Positions 58,901 to 64,000 of a stretch of 64,000 nucleotides of DNA are shown here, in pieces (within the stretch, counting starts at the first letter, position 1; the number at the start of each line of letters is the position of its first letter). The stretch covers positions 620,001-684,000 of the forward strand of contig OZ020253.1 in NCBI GenBank assembly GCA_963971285.1. The letters are read 5' to 3'. Under the pieces are notes generated by a model that saw only the letters and a program-made list of their open reading frames with translations, had not been told where the DNA came from and searched no databases. The DNA comes from Astropecten irregularis (taxonomy: Eukaryota > Echinodermata > Asteroidea > Paxillosida > Astropectinidae). Position numbers and translations under genes: made by a program.

Positions 58901-61364
58901 CTGTGAAAAAAACAATTCACAAGAAATATGGCAATTCATCGTGGAGAGAATTCAAGGAATATTTTGAGCATTTGGTCCTGGTATTCCTCCACAACACAGC
59001 CTGCTACAGACATCCAACTATAAGGGAGATTCCAAATAGCACACCACCAAGAGTTTGCAACACGTTGGCCAATCACAACATGCAGAATTTGTCGACCCAA
59101 TGGGCATGTGAAAAGAGTCAACAGATTCTGCGCATTGTGATTGGCCAACGCATTGCAAACTCTTGGTGGCGCACTATTGGAATCGCTCGAATTGCTGTAG
59201 TAAAGCTCAGGATGCACTCTTCGTAATCATATAGAGATGTCTTAGTTTGTGACAAATTTTTGACAAATTCACAGAGCAGAATTATTTGATGAAAAAAATA
59301 ATATTTCTTACTAAGTTGACATCTGTAGTTGTGTTGCCAATGACGATGGAGCAACCACACGTCTGGAGATGAGACGCTATGGCTCTGAGGGGCAAAAGGA
59401 AAGAAAATTTTTAATAATTTGTGGAGATGATTCCCGCGAATTCTTCAACAAGGTGACAAAAATTGTTTCTCTTTCTCACAACCTCACAAGTATCCCAGTT
59501 ACATGTAACCAAGACATTATGAAGGCACGAGGTCTGAACAGGAAGACAATGACAACAGTATCGTTTATTCCATCCAGCCATTTTTTTGTAAATAGAAGAA
59601 AAAAGTTGGAGCGCATTTGCCTAAGTGATGGCTTGCAATGAGACACGCAGAAATTAATTTGTTGTTTTTCTGTTTGTTGTTTGTTTTGGGTTTTTTAGGA
59701 TTATGTCCAGGCTTACATTTGTGTGAAGTGAACATCCAACTGTCTCTCTTGTCCAGGGGCAAACACGGTATTGCTGAGCTGTAATTCAAACAAAACAAGA
59801 AACATTTCATGCAAAACCATAACTATAGAGGTAATTCAACAATAATTGCGGTATAAAGAAAGTAAGAACTTTGATATGATTCATATCAGCGTGATTATAG
59901 CCTAATTGAAAATAAAGTTTGTCCTTCCTGACAAGTTGAAATAAATGCTTAAAGTTAGGAGGGCCAGACACGTTTCGATCCTAACAGGATCTTTCTCAAA
60001 GGCAAACTGAGTCAGGCCCTACTAACTTTAAGCATTTGATATATTTCAGGTCATTTTGGCTGATTAGCAGTATGCAACAGTTTACTACTTGTATTGAAGT
60101 TGAAATAAATACAGTTACACTGATTACCACATGACCACATGACCCCTAGGTCAAAGGTCAAGCTCGTAACCTTAATGTTTACACTAGAAAACAAGTGTCA
60201 AGAGTTATGATCCTGCTGGAGTCACCTAAGGTGTATGAACTTCAAGACGCAGAGAAGAGCAATTTAATCTTTTTCAATAAAAACCACTAAGATGCTCGGT
60301 TATGACTTTGAAGGACAACATACCTCCATCGTGGGAGGCAGACCATGAGTCTTCAAGAGGGTGAGGACTCTGATGAATGATGGCACCTCGGAGCTGAATG
60401 TCTCGAGAGCAGAATCAGTGACCTGTGGAGGAAAGAAGGAGAGATGACATCAATTGATACTCATGAGAAGATTGAGGCCCTCATCAAGCATCAAACTTCA
60501 TTTTCTGCCTTTTGAAGGCAGCCTTAAATATACACCGATCCGACGGCGCAACATACCATCCGCCATTACTGCGGTGTCCCTGCCCGCTTTCTGTCCGGCA
60601 ACAAAAGAATTTACGCTCCGCCACACTGTACTGCAGGGTGCACGTCCAATCAGGGGACGTACACCCTGCAGTATAGAGTGTGGTGGAGCGTAAATCATTT
60701 TGTTGCCGGACAAAAGGCGGGCGGGGACACCGCAGTAATCCTACATGTACCTCCATGGTCGTGCCATCGGATCGGTCTATAGACAAAAGCACAAAAGAGG
60801 GTGTCATGATATACTGCAGAGTGATTCAAGGTAGTAAAAATACCCCAGAAGAGGTTAGTGGCTGGGATTCATACTCACTTCATCTTTAGTTTTGTCTTGA
60901 AGAACTCGCAGTCTGCTGATCATTCCTGTGAGTCTGGCCGCGCACATCTCATGTATTGGCAGGTACCAATGATACTCTTCGTAAGGGATGACGAGGGACA
61001 GAGCAAATACAGTCTTCTCATCGCTGTCATATCCACTGAAGAGAAAGACTGTCACCACGATGCCTCGGTCAGCTAGGAGAAGTACCTTAGTGTCGATGGT
61101 GGACTGCGGCTGCTCACAAGATGTCAAAGTGTGCGTGGATAAGTAGTTGATGTTGTCAGCGGTGAAATCCTGCTTGCCTTCTGTCAGCCAGATGTACTTG
61201 GCATGGGGGCCCAGAATGTTATTCCAACAGCACATGACCAATCCGTATACGGGGCAGTCCTTGGTGTCTGGTAGTGTCTTACTGACGCGGTGGTCATGAG
61301 GGTTTGAGTCAATGACCATATGCTGGGAGATGGGAGAGAACTCCTCGTCTGAAAAACTTGCCAT
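55946..61364 (-). CDS. C9orf72: C9orf72 orthologue (DENN-type protein), complete
   Basis: Known family role: C9orf72 forms a complex with SMCR8 and WDR41 that acts on small GTPases in autophagy and lysosome regulation. Ten coding exons in transcript order: 61364-60879, 60422-60324, 59778-59717, 59384-59312, 58801-58688, 57958-57837, 57369-57298, 56778-56721, 56610-56501, 56129-55946. All have GT-AG borders and total 1380 nt, or 459 residues plus TAG (human 481). The 486-nt first coding exon resembles the large human exon 2. Matches to the human protein in order: WNNILGPHAKYIW; SHLQTCGCSIVIGN; TLALFLNPSERQC and VFIQGFLK; SQYPTTLIDL; RRHEEMSRELKSLW; FLRVLDRKAVALIKYVEEE; and C-terminal NYRIVLAMAEKLQPGIYTLI. 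The acidic linker (human EEIDIADTVLNDDD region) is shorter and divergent here. Introns hold a SINE, four or more MITEs and hairpin elements. No GGGGCC hexamer expansion is seen. Upstream non-coding exons were not identified. Confidence 0.96.
56206..56300. mobile_element. Small foldback/hairpin element, 95 bp, in C9orf72 intron
   Basis: The left arm AGGATGATTACATAATCGCC and the right arm, in reverse complement AGGATGGTTACATAATCACC, continue with ATGACATTCAATAA in both. The arms are about 38 bp with a loop of about 15 bp. It lies about 80 bp upstream, in transcript sense, of the last coding exon. Confidence 0.75.
57640..57795 (-). repeat. tRNA-derived SINE copy in C9orf72 intron
   Basis: Minus strand: GTGCTCAGTTGGTATAGCAC (A box), then GGGGGTCGCTGGTTTGAATC (degraded B box), then CTGCTCCAGTCAATTTTTCT. 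Its upstream part (AATTGACCATTAGGGACACC) corresponds to the equivalent part of the 51.9 kb copy. Confidence 0.75.
58511..58630. mobile_element. MITE with TAGGG(G)CC ends, 120 bp, in C9orf72 intron
   Basis: The left arm TTAGGGCCTGTTTGTTTCAG and the right arm, in reverse complement CTAGGGGCCAGTTTGTTTCA, continue with CACG..ATCAGTGATCTTGC in both. It forms a hairpin with arms of about 47 bp. Confidence 0.8.
59028..59184. mobile_element. Full MITE copy B2 (GATTC-ended, 157 bp), in C9orf72 intron
   Basis: The left end GATTCCAAATAGCACACCAC and the right end, in reverse complement GATTCCAATAGTGCGCCACC, continue with AAGAGTTTGCAA and GTTGGCCAATCACAA in both. It is the same family as 25448-25630 and the half copies at 20.1 and 25.2 kb. 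Confidence 0.85.
59943..60042. mobile_element. Short inverted element (AAATGCTTAAAGTTAG ends), in C9orf72 intron
   Basis: The left AATGCTTAAAGTTAGGAGGGCC-type end and the right GGCCCTACTAACTTTAAGCA are inverted copies of about 25 bp. They bracket the ACACGTTTCGATCCTAACAG and GATCTTTCTCAAAG core that is also seen, without both ends, at 22.8 and 50.2 kb. Confidence 0.7.
60533..60777. mobile_element. Near-perfect 245 bp hairpin element in C9orf72 intron
   Basis: Two arms of about 115-120 bp, separated by only a few bases (centre about 60650-60657), pair almost throughout. Shared words in inverted order: ACCGATCCGA, TTACTGCGGTGTCCC, TGTCCGGCAACAAAA, TTTACGCTCC.CCACACT and TACTGCAGGGTG. It lies between the first two coding exons. 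A transcript would fold into one long stem. Confidence 0.88.
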
Positions 61365-61633
61365 CTTGCCTCTGAGCTGATTGGTGAGTTAACATGAGCA
61401 GTGCACAGACAAATTGGGGCAAGTTTTAAGTCTGAGATGTATCCGAGTCGTACAAGACAAAAGTCAACTTTGTATCTATTTTCAAGATTATCTTCGCATC
61501 AAAGTATCAGTTTTTAAAAGATGAATGGTCAGACGCTGCACTGAATAGTCAAAGTGTCTCATACAATACCATGAAATCATGCAAGTGTAGACTCCATTTT
61601 TTTAAATACTGGAAGGTTTGATAGTCTAAACGG

Positions 61634-61915
61634 TCAGGTGCTTCTACGTTCTAACACTCCTTGGACTTCATGACTCACAAGTAACCAGAAGATGATATTG
61701 TGGGCGCACTCGATGGACAGCGTCAGCACAAGAAGTGTCATGAGTGATAGCATGGCACCTACAGTCAGTCTAGGTGAGCCAGCATTGACGATGGTGAGCA
61801 TGAAGAGTATAAGACTAGTTGATATGCAGGAAGACAAGACAAAGTTGAAGAAGATGTGCTTGATGCCCACGGTGTCGATGGTAGTTTCTGTCAGCTCCAA
61901 GTAAACAGGAAGCAT
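61634..61915 (-). CDS. Uncharacterised small two-helix membrane protein (paralogue 1)
   Basis: 93 residues from ATG at 61915. Hydrophobic helices lie at about residues 20-43 and 51-80, joined by a short loop with SPRL (47-50). TLSI (65-68) is in the second helix. It aligns almost without gaps to the ORF at 62360-62617: the T..ID..G.K.I..N, SPRL and TLSI positions are shared. I do not recognise the family. It ends 269 bp upstream of the C9orf72 start codon on the same strand. A GTGAGT after codons for FWLL could be a splice donor, and ACAG just 5' of the start could be an acceptor, so it may be one exon of a longer gene. A copy of its flanks without the coding part is at 42820-43036. Confidence 0.5.
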   Translation of the reverse strand: MLPVYLELTETTIDTVGIKHIFFNFVLSSCISTSLILFMLTIVNAGSPRLTVGAMLSLMTLLVLTLSIECAHNIIFWLLVSHEVQGVLERRST

Positions 61916-62359
61916 AGTACGTACCGAGACTGTGTCCAAAACACACTGCCTCACTAAGTTCAATAGCAAAAGTCAGAAAATTCTGGCCAGCCAATGAAAT
62001 TTTCAATTACGGGAAGCCAAAATCGAGTGTACAGTACTTTTAATCACAGCCGCAAGTCCGTACGCACTTACAGCTTTTCTAACAATTTTAGATTCCAAAC
62101 TTCACGAGTATTGAATTCTTTGGTCTTATCCAACACGCGAGCACAATCAGGGTTCAGTTACATTATGCAATGAAATGCAGAATAAGGTTCATTCTTGTAG
62201 TAAAGACAAATTGTCTTCACACTGATCAACAATGCAAGAGTATCCAGGGTGAAGAGTTGTGTAACGAGTTCGGAAGTTTAAAGTTTCCCAAGTTCTGTTA
62301 GCGGCTCACAAACAATCTGCAGTTTGAAGTCCAGTCAAGACGAAATACAGCAGCTGGAA

Positions 62360-62617
62360 TCAATGCAGTTCAAACTGAGTTTTGAAGCTGTGAGCCATCT
62401 GGTAGGCAAACTTGATGGACAGAGTGACGACAAAGAGGGACATGAGTGCGGACATGGCCACCGAGGCAAGACGTGGTGAGGACGAGATGTTGATGAGTGT
62501 CATAAGGAACATAACCATGCTAGTCAGGATGTAGGTGGTCACCATGTGGTTGAAGCAGATGTACTTGAGTCCGTGGTTGTCGATGATCGTGCCCATCCAC
62601 TTGCTGTACACGGCCAT
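62360..62617 (-). CDS. Uncharacterised small two-helix membrane protein (paralogue 2)
   Basis: 85 residues. The ATG at 62617 has a good Kozak context (ACACCATGG). A plausible 3' splice site (TTTCTCAG) lies at about 62644, suggesting a 5' UTR exon further upstream. Helices are at about residues 19-42 (CFNHMVTTYILTSMVMFLMT) and 51-72, with SPRL at 47-50 and TLSI at 65-68, as in the neighbour at 61634-61915. The N-terminal 18 residues and the tail are polar. The two ORFs are in tandem on the C9orf72 strand and might share a transcript or be alternative exons of one gene. No known family is recognised. Confidence 0.55.
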   Translation of the reverse strand: MAVYSKWMGTIIDNHGLKYICFNHMVTTYILTSMVMFLMTLINISSSPRLASVAMSALMSLFVVTLSIKFAYQMAHSFKTQFELH

Positions 62618-62643
62618 GGTGTCCTCAAGGGATCAAAAGTGAC

Positions 62644-63265
62644 CTGAGAAATTAAAAACAAATCTAAAGAAATGTATAAATTCCAAGACGAGTAGACGAC
62701 AATATTATACAAATTACAGACTGCAGTGTTAAATGATTGCTTTTTAAAACTAGTAGTACGGGCTATTAATTTGGATCTGAAACTTTGCAGCCTGGGCTAT
62801 AGCCTATGGAATAATGAATGACTAGGATTTTAGAACCTGATCAACTGGATTTTCATTAGGCCGGGCAAGGGGGCCAAACCTAGATCTAGTAACTGAGCTT
62901 TGTAATACTCCTTCACGGTTTTGACTAGTTGCGACGATCGTAACCCTTGGTCTGACATGGGGACATGGACATTGACTTTTGACATGATCAGTCATTCATG
63001 TAGGGCCTACCAAAATATGCATTTATAAACTACAATGTACACACGTTTATCACAGTACTGTACAGTGTGTACATTACTCATTAGCCCAACCCCAACCATT
63101 CCTTGGGCTTGGATTTGTCGCTGTCCCGTTGAATTATCAGCCTGAGCCACCATTACTAACTCAATCTGCTTTATTACATACCATGAGAGAAGAAATCAAC
63201 TTGTCAATCCCCTGGTTACGTCGGCAAAGACGATCCAGATCATAATGTGCATTTGCTTTTACAAG
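62644..63265. other. No gene recognised
   Basis: Upstream flank of the small membrane protein gene. It may hold its promoter or a 5' UTR exon, but no element can be pointed to. Confidence 0.3.
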
Positions 63266-63354
63266 TTTTTGGTAATAAAAACACACTGGCTATACCGCTT
63301 GCTAGCTGTGCTGAGAAATTGTACAAGGAAGCACGCCCTCAAGTTTCAGAGTTG
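63266..63354 (+). CDS. Possible single exon resembling a beta-hydroxyacid dehydrogenase C-terminal helix
   Basis: An acceptor-like TTTTACAAG precedes, and GTAAGT follows, an open stretch encoding FGNKNTLAIPLASCAEKLY and then KEARPQVSEL. The pattern (small-residue-rich PLA..AEKLYKEAR) recalls the C-terminal domain of GLYR1/3-hydroxyisobutyrate dehydrogenase-type proteins (compare HPTPMAAAANEVYKRA of GLYR1). There is one exon only, with no neighbours in the window; further exons would lie to the right. It may be chance. Confidence 0.25.
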
Positions 63355-63525
63355 GTAAGTTTTAAACTTGGGGGCGGTATTTCAATTTTGCGGCAATTTT
63401 TTTTCAGACTGAGTTCGATAAGTTTTAAACTTGGGGGCGGTATTTCAATTTTGCGGCAATTTTTTTCAGAGTTGGTAAGTTTTAAACTTGGGGGCGGTAT
63501 TTCAATTTTGCAGCAATTTTATACA
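63346..63525. repeat. Three-copy tandem repeat (63 and 57 bp periods) including splice-site-like sequence
   Basis: Each unit contains TTTCAGAGTTGGTAAGT (the middle unit is altered to GAGTTCGATAAGT), then TTTTAAACTTGGGGGCGGTA and TTTCAATTTTGCGGCAAT. Unit starts are spaced 63 and 57 bp, both multiples of three, so a forward reading frame stays open across all three. The unit spans the junction of the possible exon and its intron. Confidence 0.85.
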
Positions 63526-63904
63526 CACTGACACTTTTTTAATAAAAAAAAAGTTATTATCACTAAGCAGAATAACATCACATAATTATTTTGTTTCTCT
63601 TACTTTCTAATATTGAATGAAATGCCCTACAAGCAGGGTCATCAGGTTATCATCTGTCCTCCTCCCTACTTCCGGTTCCTAGTGGGTGACATCAGCGATG
63701 TCGTCACATCCGGTCCCTGATCCCTTGTCAATTTTGACCAAAACGTCCTAAAAACACACTGGATGAAACTAAAAGAAAGAATCCTAGCCTTGCTAGGAAA
63801 ACAGTTAGAAGAGTTCTTAACTAATTAACCACGATTTGATAAATTCATTAGGCCTATTTCTATTATTTTTATAAGTCTCACCTATGGTGTTCCATTTGTG
63901 CCGT

Positions 63905-64000
63905 TAACGCGTCGCATTTTTTTTCCGTCGCATTTTTTTTTTTCCGTCGCATTTTTTTTTTTGCGGCGCATTTTTTTTTTAGCGGCGCATTTTTTTTTTT
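63905..64000. repeat. Minisatellite of GTCGCA(T)n / GCGGCGCA(T)n units, continues past the window
   Basis: Five units of about 18-20 bp, each a CG-rich word (GTCGCA, then GCGGCGCA in the last two) followed by 9-12 T residues. The window ends inside the array. Confidence 0.9.

Noticed and set aside
58936-59226. ORFs on both strands with [16 protein letters not shown]-like peptide
   Set aside because: They are read-through of the GATTC-ended MITE; the same peptide arises from the copies at 20.1 and 25.2 kb.
55946-61364. GGGGCC-type hexamer expansion in the C9orf72 introns
   Set aside because: No run of this hexamer was seen in the introns present here; non-coding upstream exons were not located.

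Overview
The window is animal nuclear DNA: AT-rich, with genes split into short exons by GT-AG introns and many small dispersed repeats. No rRNA, functional tRNA, CRISPR or bacterial operon structure is visible. The gene content (glycine-transporter-type SLC6 genes, a C9orf72 orthologue) and the abundance of tRNA-derived SINEs and MITEs fit an invertebrate deuterostome, most likely an echinoderm; that placement is inference. Layout: 1-4868 is probably intron of an SLC6 gene whose first exons lie to the left. 4869-9550 (+) holds eleven coding exons of that transporter, from TM2 to the stop. 9551-18613 is a 9 kb intergenic stretch with a possible long 3' UTR, two TIR elements, a SINE and a tandem repeat. 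18614-31223 (-) is a complete 13-exon, 694-residue SLC6 gene in convergent orientation. From TM2 on, its introns sit at the same places as in the first gene, and most exons are identical in length, so the pair is an old inverted duplication. 31224-50833 has no gene I can support. It holds tandem repeats, several TIR elements, a 1.9 kb foldback element with arms of about 430 bp, a 0.7 kb direct duplication, and a fragment related to sequence at 61.5-62.0 kb. 50834-53287 (+) is a three-exon SAM-dependent methyltransferase-like gene behind a predicted signal peptide, with two places where the reading frame appears to lose one base. 55946-61364 (-) is a complete ten-coding-exon C9orf72 orthologue (459 residues; human 481). 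Just upstream, on the same strand, are two paralogous ORFs for small two-helix membrane proteins of no family I recognise (61634-61915 and 62360-62617). The last 800 bp carry a possible exon, a tandem repeat built around splice-site-like sequence, and a homopolymer-rich minisatellite that runs off the window. Functionally, the two transporters would move small amino acids (glycine-like) into cells with Na+ and Cl-. C9orf72 acts in autophagy and endolysosomal regulation with SMCR8 and WDR41. The methyltransferase substrate and the role of the small membrane proteins cannot be told from sequence. The most unusual items are the two-helix membrane paralogue pair with its exon-lacking third copy, the Na2-site Asp-to-Gly change in the first transporter, the twice-frameshifted secreted methyltransferase, and the near-perfect 245 bp hairpin inside a C9orf72 intron.
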